Below the pieces are notes generated by a model. That model saw only the letters and a list, made by a program, of their open reading frames with translations. It was not told where the DNA came from and did no database searches. A DNA stretch of 64,000 nucleotides, from positions 101,358,999 through 101,422,998 of the forward strand of contig NC_080166.1 of NCBI RefSeq assembly GCF_950295315.1, read 5' to 3'. The DNA is from Erinaceus europaeus (Eukaryota > Chordata > Mammalia > Eulipotyphla > Erinaceidae). Positions 31,400-40,200 of this stretch are shown in pieces. Each line of letters begins with the position of its first letter. The first letter of the stretch is position 1. The translations under genes and the position numbers were made by a program.

Positions 31400-32455
31400 C
31401 TATTCTCAAGAATCTCTAAGATCAGCACACTCTAATGATGTCTCTTTTGCTCACTAACAGGCCAACCCATCATCTGGGGCCCTAGTCAGGGAGTTCCAGA
31501 ATTCCCATATAGATATGATGGGCCTAAACCTTGAACAGATCCCTCTCTCCATAATCACTGCTCATTTTCATCAGGAACAACACCATAAACCCTTTTGTGG
31601 GCCTCTACAGGACCTTGCCCTCAATGTAGAACAACAATGGTGGAAACTGCCCCATTCTCCCATTCTTCACTCAGGGAAGACTGGTCCTGAAATAAGTGCA
31701 GCCTAGAATGTTTCTAGCTATGACCATGGAAAGTGACCTGAGACCAACAGGGAAGCGGATGTTACACAGGATCCTGTATAGATATGGGCCCGGGGACAGA
31801 TTGATGGGGTGTACAATTAATGGAACTTACATACTTTTCCCATATTTGGAAGTTACTTTTTGCCCTGATCCAGTTTTCTGACCCTAATCCCAACTCTGAC
31901 ACAATCCTCCCAGACAATACTTTTAGACTACCTGCATATTAGGTCTCTGGCCCAAGCTAAAATTAGGCAAGTCATGGGCTTATGGAAATATAGCTAAATT
32001 AGACTTCCCAGCTTCTTCCAACATGAAAACCCCAAATATTATCTGGTATACTCTTAATTTTGGGTTCCTGATCATTACACAGTTTGTTCTTTCTATCTTA
32101 ATGCTTTTCAGACATCAACTTGTAGATGCTACCATAATGCCAACCAGATTACCTTAACAAGGAGTATTGGAGCTCCACCTTCACAGAAACCTACCACAGT
32201 TGGGAAAGATAGAAACATGCTGGGGGTTGGGATTGACCTGTCTATGCCCATGTTCAGCAGAGAAGTAATTATGGAAGTCAGACCTTCCAACTTCTACACT
32301 TCATAATGATCCTGGGTCCATACTCCCAGAGGGATAAAGAATAGGAAAGCTTCCATTGAAGGAGACAAAATACAGAACCCTGGTGGTGGGAATTGTATCC
32401 TTCTTATCCCACAATCTTGTCAATTATTAAATCACTGATAAAATAAAATAACAAG
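31400..32455 (+). repeat. L1-related 3'-end repeat, about 1.05 kb
   Basis: The last 300 bases are homologous to the L1 3' UTR end (TCAGCAGAGAAGTAATTATG, GGTCCATACTCCCAGAGGG, then an A-rich tail near 32440). Similar blocks lie at 52.3, 55.9 and 59.8 kb. The upstream part (ATCTGGGGCCCTAGTCAGG, CAACAATGGTGGAAACTGCC) is shared with the copy at 59.8 kb but not recognised in the younger L1 3' UTRs. The small open frames inside it (31515-31881) have no coding signature. Confidence 0.62.
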
Positions 32456-32460
32456 AGGTA

Positions 32461-32538
32461 TGAACATTTTAATTGATAATTATCTGGTCTAAAACAGTTC
32501 TATGAAGCTTTGGTTTACATTATCAATTAAAATGTTCA
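32461..32538. repeat. perfect 20-bp inverted repeat, 38-bp spacer
   Basis: TGAACATTTTAATTGATAAT at 32461-32480 is exactly reverse-complemented at 32519-32538. It lies just after the tail of the L1-related repeat. No transposase or terminal-repeat element surrounds it. Confidence 0.9.
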
Positions 32539-33039
32539 TTCTTCCCCAGCCTCTTCAATGTATTTATGAAAATCTACTTTTAGAATAAGCCAATATTTTA
32601 AATCACATCTGGAGTCTACACTTAGTGATTCATTATTAATTATTAAATAATGTCACTAATTTAGTTAATGACTGTAAATTGTCAAAACCAATGGTGACCA
32701 TCAGTAATTGAACTGTACACTTTATCAGGGGATGAAGTTTTAAGTCACAAAGTTTATAGTTACCTTGGAAAGATAAACTGTTGTTCTCTTTGGACTGTTT
32801 TGGCCAGTTCCCTGTGTCAGAAATGCCTCTCTAGATATTCACACACTAATGTAACTCTAAGACTCCCTTAACTCTTTACTCAAATATCACTTTATTGAGG
32901 TTAGAGATATATAAAATCTATAGTACACAGATCTTGCAGGAGAGAGACCATAGTTTTAATCCCAAGCAATACCAATATTGAGATCTGAGCTGTGTTCAAG
33001 TCAAAAACATTACTTTAGTAATGAAATATATCCATATCA

Positions 33040-34725
33040 TTGAAATCAAATAACCAACCGGTTTTATTATGCCTACTCACTGTACCAGAACTCATTCTTA
33101 ACCTGGGTCCCGCAGCAAAGAAGTGGCTCACTTCATTCCTGTCCCACATCTTGGAATCTGAGTCTATGCCCAAAGTTTGGCGTCGTGAAAAGATAATAGC
33201 GGTTTTGAAACTAAAGAAAGACCCAACACTGGCCGCCAGCTATAGACCAATTTCTCTCCTCTCCATGTGTTACAAACTCCTTGAGAGGCTGCTTCTGTCA
33301 CGTATTTCTCATCTTACAGAGAAATTCCTATCACCCGCCCAAGCTGGTTTCCGCCCAGGAAGATCTACCTGCGAACAAGCCCTGGCCCTCTCAACTTATA
33401 TTGAAGATGGATTCCAGGAGAATTTAAAGAAGGGTGCTGTCTTTGTTGATCTCACAGCAGCCTATGACACGGTCTGGCACCGTGGTCTCCTAGTCAAGAT
33501 CTCAAGATGCCTGCCTCCATGGGTGGCCAACACTATATCGTTTCTTCTCCAAAACAGAAGATTCCGTGTACATCTGGGTGACAAGTCTAGCAGATGGAGA
33601 CTTGTCTCAAGTGGCCTCCCCCAGGGCTCTGTTCTGGCTCCTATGCTATTTAATATTTACATCAATGACCTTCCAGAAACTTCTTCAAGGAAGTTCATCT
33701 AAGCCGATGACATCTTCTGTGCAACTCAGGCATCCAAGTTTGACATCCTCGAGGAAACACTCACGAAAGACATGTCTCTGATATCTGATTACTGTAAAAA
33801 ATGGCGACTAATCCCTAGCACTGCAAAAACGGTATTATCTGTTTTCCATCTACACCATGCCTTGGCCTCGCGTGAGCTTAATGTGCAGCTTGGCGATACG
33901 AGAATCCGGCATGAAGCCCAGCCAGTCTATCTTGGCGTTACTCTCGATCGCACTCTGTCATTTCACAAACATCTCACAAAAACTGCAGCAAAGGTGGGCG
34001 CGAGGAATAACATCATTGCAAGACTGGCCAGCTCCTCATGGGGCGCAAGCGCTTCCACACTACGATCATCATCTCTGGCATTATGCTATTCCACTGCAGA
34101 ATACTGTGCCCCAGTATGGTTCTGTAGCCCCCATGCCCACTTGGTCGATTCCAAATTATATTCCTCCATGAGGATAATTTCTGGAACCATCCATTCCACC
34201 CAGGTTCCATGGCTGCCAGTTCTTAGCAACATCTCCCTGCCACATATTCGACGGGATGCCTCATCATCTAAGTTCATTTCCCACGTCTACGCTCGACAGG
34301 ACCTGCCAATATATGCGGATATCTTCGCCCACCCTGTCCAACGCTTGACGTCACTTGACCCAATCTGGTCCCCTACGCCTACACTGAACTTCTCTGTTTC
34401 AGACTCTTGGAAACAGAGTTGGCAGTTAGCTGAGGTAAAGAACAAACACCTCATCACAGACCCCTGCAAGCGTCAACCCGGCTTTGACCTAGCATGTTAT
34501 GATTGGGCCCTCCTCAGTCGGTATCGAACAGGCCATGGCCCGTGCGCAGCTATGTTCCATCGCTGGGGAGCCAGAGATGACCCGAACTGCCCCTGTGGCT
34601 ACAGACAGACTATGACCCACATAGTCAACGACTGCAACCTCTCCAGATTCAAAGGAGGTCTCGAAACTTTACATCAGGCTCAACCGGACGCTGTTGACTG
34701 GCTACGGAAGAAGGGCAAACGCTAG
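33040..34725 (+). pseudogene. reverse transcriptase ORF of the non-L1 element
   Basis: One frame, about 561 codons, broken only by TAA at 33700-33702 (codon 221). RT blocks by codon: YRPISLL 68-74, AGFRPGRST 102-110, block A FVDLTAAYD 135-143 (catalytic D137), block B GLPQGSVLAP 192-201, block C at 219-224 where F-I-stop-A-D-D replaces the usual F-x-Y-A-D-D-type box. After it come a thumb region (KTVLSVFHLHH, VYLGVTLDRTLSFHKHL), an AEYCAPVW block, and a C-terminal CPCG-x6-H-x4-C cluster (34588-34635). The first 15 or so codons precede the likely insertion edge and are probably flanking DNA. Related full elements have an N-terminal endonuclease; here it is absent. The stop removes the catalytic Tyr position, so the copy as read is inactive. 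Confidence 0.85.
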
Positions 34726-34732
34726 AAGAAGA
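33085..34732 (+). mobile_element. 5'-truncated non-LTR retrotransposon, not L1 (Jockey/CR1/RTE-X-like)
   Basis: A block of non-LTR retrotransposon that is visibly different from the L1s here. It starts inside the RT domain (no endonuclease), continues to the end of the open frame, and ends AAGAAGAA directly after the stop codon, i.e. a very short 3' UTR of simple repeat. A 6-bp ACTGTA occurs at both edges (33079-33084 and 34733-34738), a possible target duplication. The body is clearly more GC- and CpG-rich than its flanks. RT block order and the C-terminal CPCG...H...C region recall invertebrate Jockey/CR1-group elements. The exact clade is not certain. Confidence 0.75.
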
Positions 34733-34738
34733 ACTGTA

Positions 34739-35318
34739 GTATTCCTGATTCAAATCATTTTCATTTCCCAAAATATTTATTGTTCTAATATGCTATATTA
34801 CTTATGTGTAACATTCATTCCTTATGCTTTTCTCATATAGAATGAATCAATGTCATGTATGTAGCATTTTCTCTATTGTCAGTGATGTCATAATTTCAGA
34901 GTATGTATATATCCAAATATTTGACTTCATTACATATTTGCTAAAATTATTACTTTTATAATATATTTTATATTTTTGAGAATAATTATTAAAGATTTCC
35001 TATTAATCTTTCCATTGCAGCTTACCAAGAGCAGAGGAATTCAGTCTTTCTGCAGCATAACAGAACTTTATTACATAGCTATTCTTTTATTGTTAAAATT
35101 TAAAAACTTGAAGTTTAAAAAACTGTAGCTTATTCAAGTTATCAGAAAACTATATTTAAGCACATATAGATGCTGAATGAACTTCTTAAACATTCACTAA
35201 GCTAAGGTATGAGAATAAGTCCTCCAGGTATAAGAATAAACAGGCAAGGTGAAAAGACCATTCTAATTGAGCATTCCTACCCTTTGGATATGTGTAAATT
35301 TTCTATACTAGAGTGAAA
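34739..35318. other. AT-rich DNA, nothing recognised
   Basis: Separates the foreign-looking element from the second L1. No coding or repeat signature was seen. Confidence 0.4.
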
Positions 35319-37341
35319 TTTTAGGTTGTGATCTGCAGATGCAATATTATTTGATATGGATTGGGACAGGCACATGGGAAAGTGGGCCCTATCCAAGGGT
35401 TCTAGGACTGGGGGAAGTAGAGGCTCTATAGTGGAGATGTGAGGTTCCTGCTGTCTTAGGATTCAAAAAGACAATCAATAGCTAATGTTATCATCACATT
35501 AATTGGTAATTGGGTTAACTTTAAAAAATCCTTTTGTTAGGGTTTGCTGTTCAGTACCCAGTATCTTGTATATAGCTGTGCTATTGGTTGCTTCTGATCT
35601 ACTTGGTCTAGGATTTTGAGAGAGTCTGTATATCAATTACACAGCCTATATATTAAAAAGATTCAGTTTGTGTTTTGAAAAACTTTGAGACATACAATTA
35701 ATTTTCCCCCTCTCGTGTTAATTAACTAGTGATTTATATGACTATATTTTACTAGAAGTGTACATAAACACCATTCCTACCACCAAAAGACTGTGACCCA
35801 TCCCTCCCACCCACTCCCACCCCCCACTGCCCCAGGAAGCTGAATGTCTACCCCTCACCACAGGGTTTTTACTTTGGTGCCCTACTTACAATTTGGTCAG
35901 GTCCTGCTTTTAGTTTCCCTTTCAGATCTTCTTACTCAACTTCTGTTGATGAGTGGGATCATTCCATACTCATCTTTATCTTTCTGACTTAGCTCATTTA
36001 ACATAATTCCTTCTAGCTCTGTCCAAGATGGGTCAGAGAAGGTGGATTCATTGTTCTTGATAGCTGCATAGTATACCACAGCTTTCTCAGCCACTCATCT
36101 TTTGTTGGGCACCTGGGTTGCTTCCAGGTTTTAGCTATTATGAATTGTGCTGCTATGAACATAGGAGTACACACCTCTTTTTGGTTGGGTGTTATGGAGT
36201 CCTTGGGGTATAACCCCAGGAGAAGAATTACTGGATCATGTGGAAGGTACATGTCTAGCCTTCTGAGAGTTTTCCAGTCTGCTCTCCACAGAGGTTGTAT
36301 CAATTTACATTCCCACCAGCAATGTAAAAGAGTTCCTCTGTCCCCACATCCTCTCCAGCATTTGTTGCTGCTGTCCTTTTTGATGTATGCCATTCTTACA
36401 GGAGTGAGGTGGTATCTTAGTGTAGTCTTAATTTCATTTCTCTGACAATCAGTGACCTAGAGCAGTTTTTCATATGTTTGTTAGCCTTTTGGATCTCCTC
36501 TGAGGTGAATGTTTTGTTCATATCCTCTGCCCATTTTTGGATGGGGTCATTTGCTTTTTTGGTGCTAAGTTTGCTGAGCTCTTTATATATTTTGGTGATT
36601 AGTTTCTTGTCTTATGTATGCCATGTGATGATCTTCTTCCATTCTGTGAGGGGTCTCTTTGTTTAATAGTTTCTTTGGATGTGCAGAAACTTTTCAATTT
36701 GATGTAGTCCCATTGGTTTATTTCTGCTTTAGTCTTCCTTGCAATTGGGTTTGATTCATCAAAGATGTCCTTGAGGTGTAGGTGGGAAACTGTTTTACCA
36801 ATGTTTTCCTCCAAGTATTTGATTGTCTCTGGTCTGATATGTGGGTATTTGATCCATTTGGAGTTGATTTTTGTTTCTGGTGAGATAAAGTGGTTCAATT
36901 TCATTCTTCTGCATGTTACAGACCAGTTTTCTCAGCACCATTTATTGAAGAGAGCCTCCTTTTTCCATTTAATCCTTTGGGCCCCCTTATCAAAGATTAG
37001 ATGTCCATAGGTGTGGGGATTTATTTCTGGGCTTTCAATTCTGTTCCACTCGTCTGTGTGCCTATTTTTGTTTCAGTACCATGCTGTTTTGATGATGATG
37101 GCTTTATAATATAGTTTAAGGTCTGGGAGTGTGATGCCTCCATTTCTGTTTCTTTTCCTGAAGATGGTTTTGGCAATTCTAGATGTTTTCAGGTTCCAGA
37201 TAAATGATTGCAGTGTTTGTTCTATTCTCTTAAAGAAGCTTGATGGCACTTTGATGGGTATTGCATTAAATTTGTATATGGCTCTGAGGAGAATATTCAT
37301 TTTGACGATATTTATCTTCCAACCCAGGAGCATGGGATATC

Positions 37342-37768
37342 TGCTGAGTAGTCTGCCAGCTCCCCCTGGCTTCTGCTTAACCAAGCACCGGTATCCCTGT
37401 ATAGGGATTGGTTTGATCCCATTCAAAGCGACCTATTTACATAAATCACTTTTACATTTACATAAAGCACCACACTCCCTCCAAGGCATTAGTGGTTCAG
37501 TGGTAGAATTCTTGCTTGCTCCACCCCCTGTCCTTGTCACACCCTGATTTCACCAGTCACTTTTCTCTCCACCCTCTCTGCATCACATCCCGTTCCCACC
37601 CTACTGGGCTTGTATATTTATAAGGAGAAGATTATAGTTTTTAGTTTAGCTTAGCTCAGCTGAGATTGTGCTGCATCCTGCATGAATAAAGAGATACTGC
37701 GTACAACCCAGCCATGAGTGCCGGGTCGTCTGTTACCCGCCCGTGAAGCCAGCCCGGCGAAAACAACA
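37342..37768 (+). repeat. 5' LTR of non-autonomous ERV
   Basis: 427 bp, TGCTGAGTAG...AAACAACA. Has a TATA box TATATTTATAAGG (37613-37625), AATAAA (37685-37690) and the U5 core TTACCCGCCCGTGAAGCC. U3 holds the tRNA-Gly-like segment at 37486-37519. Confidence 0.9.
37486..37519 (+). other. tRNA-Gly(GCC) 5'-half match in LTR U3
   Basis: 34 bases beginning GCATTAGTGGTTCAGTGGTA. Compared from memory with the mammalian tRNA-Gly(GCC), it matches from nucleotide 1 to 34 (anticodon loop), with three mismatches (6, 28 and 31). Homology stops on both sides: unrelated DNA before nucleotide 1 and divergence right after 34. It keeps the pol III A box but has no B box, so it is not a tRNA gene. Confidence 0.8.
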
Positions 37769-37770
37769 TA

Positions 37771-37790
37771 TGGCACCTACAACATGGGAC
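37771..37790 (+). other. primer-binding site, Lys-tRNA-like
   Basis: TGGCACCTACAACATGGGAC follows the LTR after two bases. It resembles the Lys-1,2 type primer site of betaretroviruses with a two-base insertion and CpG-decay-type changes. From memory of the canonical 18-mer; a tRNA-Lys primer is inferred. Confidence 0.6.
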
Positions 37791-37930
37791 TGGACCTGCG
37801 CAACTCCCAGATAAGTGAAGACTTTGCCTACCTATGCAATATGGTCTTCTCTTCTACTTATGAAGAGGTTTTCCAAAGCCTCTACTGTTTCATCATGAGA
37901 CAGTTACTCTGTCTCTGGAACATCTTCTCT

Positions 37931-38183
37931 GGGCCACACTTTGTTTCCCTGACCGGGAACTTTGGTTTCTTGTGACCCTAATCATAGAGCTTGGGAGATG
38001 CACTGAGATTTCTCCTTTGACTTTCTGGATTCCCTCTCCCATGTTTCCTGAGGAAAAGGACTACATTTTGCTCCGGGCCACAATTTGGTTCTTTATGACT
38101 GTCGTAGAGCTTGGGATATGCATGGAGATATCCACTGGGACTTTCTGGACTTCTTCTCACATTTCCCGCTGAGAAGGACTACT
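37931..38183 (+). repeat. imperfect internal tandem duplication
   Basis: GGGCCACACTTTG...GAGCTTGGGAGATGCA... (37931-38064) is followed by a second diverged copy GGGCCACAATTTG...GAGCTTGGGATATGCA... (38075-38183), both ending near AAGGACTAC. It lies in the non-coding ERV interior. Confidence 0.78.
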
Positions 38184-38597
38184 CTAATTTGAGGAGTGTT
38201 CTCCAGTACCCTGGCAGTCCCCAAGAATGGAGACACGTGGTTAGTTCTACTCTCCTGATTGGATTCTTTCTTCGATGGGAAGACACTTTTAAAAATGGGT
38301 GCCTGAAGCAATCCAGCAGGAACAGTCAGAAGCACCCTAAATGGAATTTCGAGGAACTTTTTGGACTAGGATGCCCTCCAGGGACTCTTGATGCTACATG
38401 GTGAGATCTGTTTTGTAAGAGAGTGATTTGAATGACTGAATTTTTGTTTGACATTGACTTAAAAAAAATGCTGGATGCAGCCATGATTTCTAGAGACATC
38501 CAGAAACAATCCAAAAAATTGTTTTTTCCCTCCTTTGATTTCTTTTTTACGTCTTGGCATAAATCTGAAATGTTTCATCCTGAAACGGTATGAGTTA

Positions 38598-38665
38598 TGG
38601 GCGGGGCAGATAGTGCAATGATTATGTTAATTATTCTCATGCCTGAGGCTTCTACCATGGTTCTT
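38598..38665 (+). repeat. type 4 SINE fragment within ERV
   Basis: GGGCGGGGCAGATAGTGCAA and ATTCTCATGCCTGAGGCTTC match the head of the type 4 SINE at 16.93 kb. Only the first part is present. Confidence 0.55.
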
Positions 38666-39174
38666 CTGTTTACCTTTCCACATTTTATTGAGTTTAAACT
38701 GTTTAAACAAACCTTAAAATCATTCTAGAAACAACTTCCAATTATAATGGAGTTATCAATTATAGTAAACTTCTACTCTGCTCCAAGTTTTGTTTGACAA
38801 GTAAGTGAATTTCAGCTGTCAAGTCTTCACATGAAAAAGCATCTACTCAAATGGAATTCCTGGAAATCCATTTGGACCCCTGTTCTCTGACATCGCCCAC
38901 AAGATGGAATGACTGCAACACACCCATGGAAACCAATGATGTGACCTGGCACGACCTGAAGAAACAGATTCACAGACTCCAAAGCTTACTCTCTAAAGAA
39001 AAGCAGAATTCTGGTGGCCGACATTCCCCATCGAGACAGACATGCATTTCATCCCCTGGCATTTTCTTCTGTGGTCATCTACTTTGGACTGACACCTCCA
39101 TCGGACTTACTGGTACATGCTGCTGTGTTTCTCAAAGACTAACTTCAGCCAGTTGCCTTGAGACTTTATAGACT

Positions 39175-39375
39175 CTGTCCCCTCGCATGCAGGCTCTGTC
39201 CCCAGAGTCAGAAAACTCCCCTTCCTTAATAGGTTATGCCCACAGAGGCAGGAAACGCCCTTTGAGGCAACAGATGTCCACAGAGGCATGAAGCGCCCCC
39301 AGAGGTAATAGAATCCCCCAGAGGCAAGAAATGTATTTTCGCCTGCTAGGTCTTGCCCTTTGAGGTAGGAAATGC
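39175..39375 (+). repeat. degenerate short repeats (CAGAGGCA/GAAACGCCC) in ERV
   Basis: Variants of CCACAGAGGCAGGAAACGCCC recur about every 25-35 bases (for example near 39240, 39270, 39298, 39318 and 39358). This is a decayed minisatellite within the ERV interior; no reading frame crosses it. Confidence 0.65.
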
Positions 39376-39749
39376 TCCCCTTGGCATCACACTGGTTCTT
39401 GCTGCTCTCCTATTTTGTTTTCCATGTCTTATGCCAGTTCTTTTGAAAATGCCTGTATGATATAGGTTTCTGTTCACCCCTACACTGCTATTCCCCTGAC
39501 AGGGATGAAGCCTTTTACAGACATTGACCCAGTTATATATGGCCATAATGTAAGAGGGAGATGTTGGGGAATTGTGAGGATGTGGTTGAGCTTGGAAGGG
39601 CTTGACCTTGAGGGGTGTGAAAATCCTGTTAGTCTCTCTCTCTATGGAGAGCTTGAGCAAGGAGGGACAGTAGAACCCCAAAAGGTGTGCCTCTTATCAG
39701 TCTCCCTGCCTCAGAAAGTGCCCCGCACTCCTGATACTATGGCAAATAT

Positions 39750-39767
39750 TTAAAAAGAAAGGGGGAG
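39750..39767 (+). other. ERV polypurine tract
   Basis: AAAAAGAAAGGGGGAGA immediately upstream of the 3' LTR. Same form as the tract of the ERV near 1663. Confidence 0.8.
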
Positions 39768-39768
39768 A

Positions 39769-40200
39769 TGTTGGGTAGTATGCCAGCTCCCCCTGGCTTC
39801 TGCTTAACCAAGCACCAGTATGCCTGTATAGGGATTGGTTTGATACCATTCAAAGCGGTCTATTTACATAAATCACTTTGACATATACATAAAGCACCAC
39901 ACTCCCTCCAAGGCATTAGTGGTTCAGTGGTAGAATTCTTGCCTGCTCTGCCCCCTCTCCTTGTCACACTCTGATTTTCACCAGTCACTACTGTCTCCAC
40001 CCTCTCTGCATTGCATCCTGTTCCCACTCTACTGGGCTAGTATATTTATAAGGACAAGATTATTTGTAGTTTTTAGTTTAGCTTAGCTTGGTATAGATTG
40101 TGCTGCGTCCTGCATGAATAAAGAGATACTGCGTACAGCTCAACCATGAGTCACTGGTCGTCTGTTACCCGCCTGTGAAGCCAGCCCGGTGAAAACAACA
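39769..40200 (+). repeat. 3' LTR of non-autonomous ERV
   Basis: 432 bp, TGTTGGGTAG...AAACAACA. TATA box at 40041-40050 and AATAAA at 40117-40122. Clearly similar to the 5' LTR but with scattered substitutions, so the insertion is not very recent. The tRNA-like segment is at 39913-39946. Confidence 0.9.
39913..39946 (+). other. tRNA-Gly(GCC) 5'-half match in 3' LTR
   Basis: Same segment as at 37486, better preserved: it keeps TTGCCTGC at its end and matches the tRNA at all but positions 6 and 28 over 34 bases. Divergence starts at the next base. Presence in both LTRs shows it is part of the LTR family and not a later insertion. Confidence 0.82.

Larger units (their letters stand above)
37342..40200 (+). 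mobile_element. two-LTR class II-like ERV, non-autonomous
   Basis: A complete insertion in L1 ORF2: 5' LTR 37342-37768, internal 2.0 kb, 3' LTR 39769-40200, flanked by the perfect 6-bp repeat GATATC (37336-37341 and 40201-40206). It has a Lys-tRNA-like primer site (37771-37790) and a polypurine tract (39750-39767). The internal region has no gag, pro, pol or env that I can recognise. It looks like a non-autonomous derivative that used proteins of another ERV. Its LTR shares U5 with the solo LTR at 572-894, opposite strand. Confidence 0.9.

Noticed and set aside
31515..31881. Two plus-strand frames of about 60 codons
   Set aside because: They lie within an L1-related 3'-end repeat that is non-coding in its other copies and show no motif.
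38851..39171. A 106-codon frame in the ERV interior considered as gag or env remnant
   Set aside because: No zinc knuckle, transmembrane or protease/RT signature; it ends near the decayed short repeats. Kept only as unassigned ERV interior.
39175..39375. Short repeats that could be mistaken for a CRISPR-like array
   Set aside because: Unit and spacing are irregular, units are degenerate, and the setting is an ERV in a mammalian genome.
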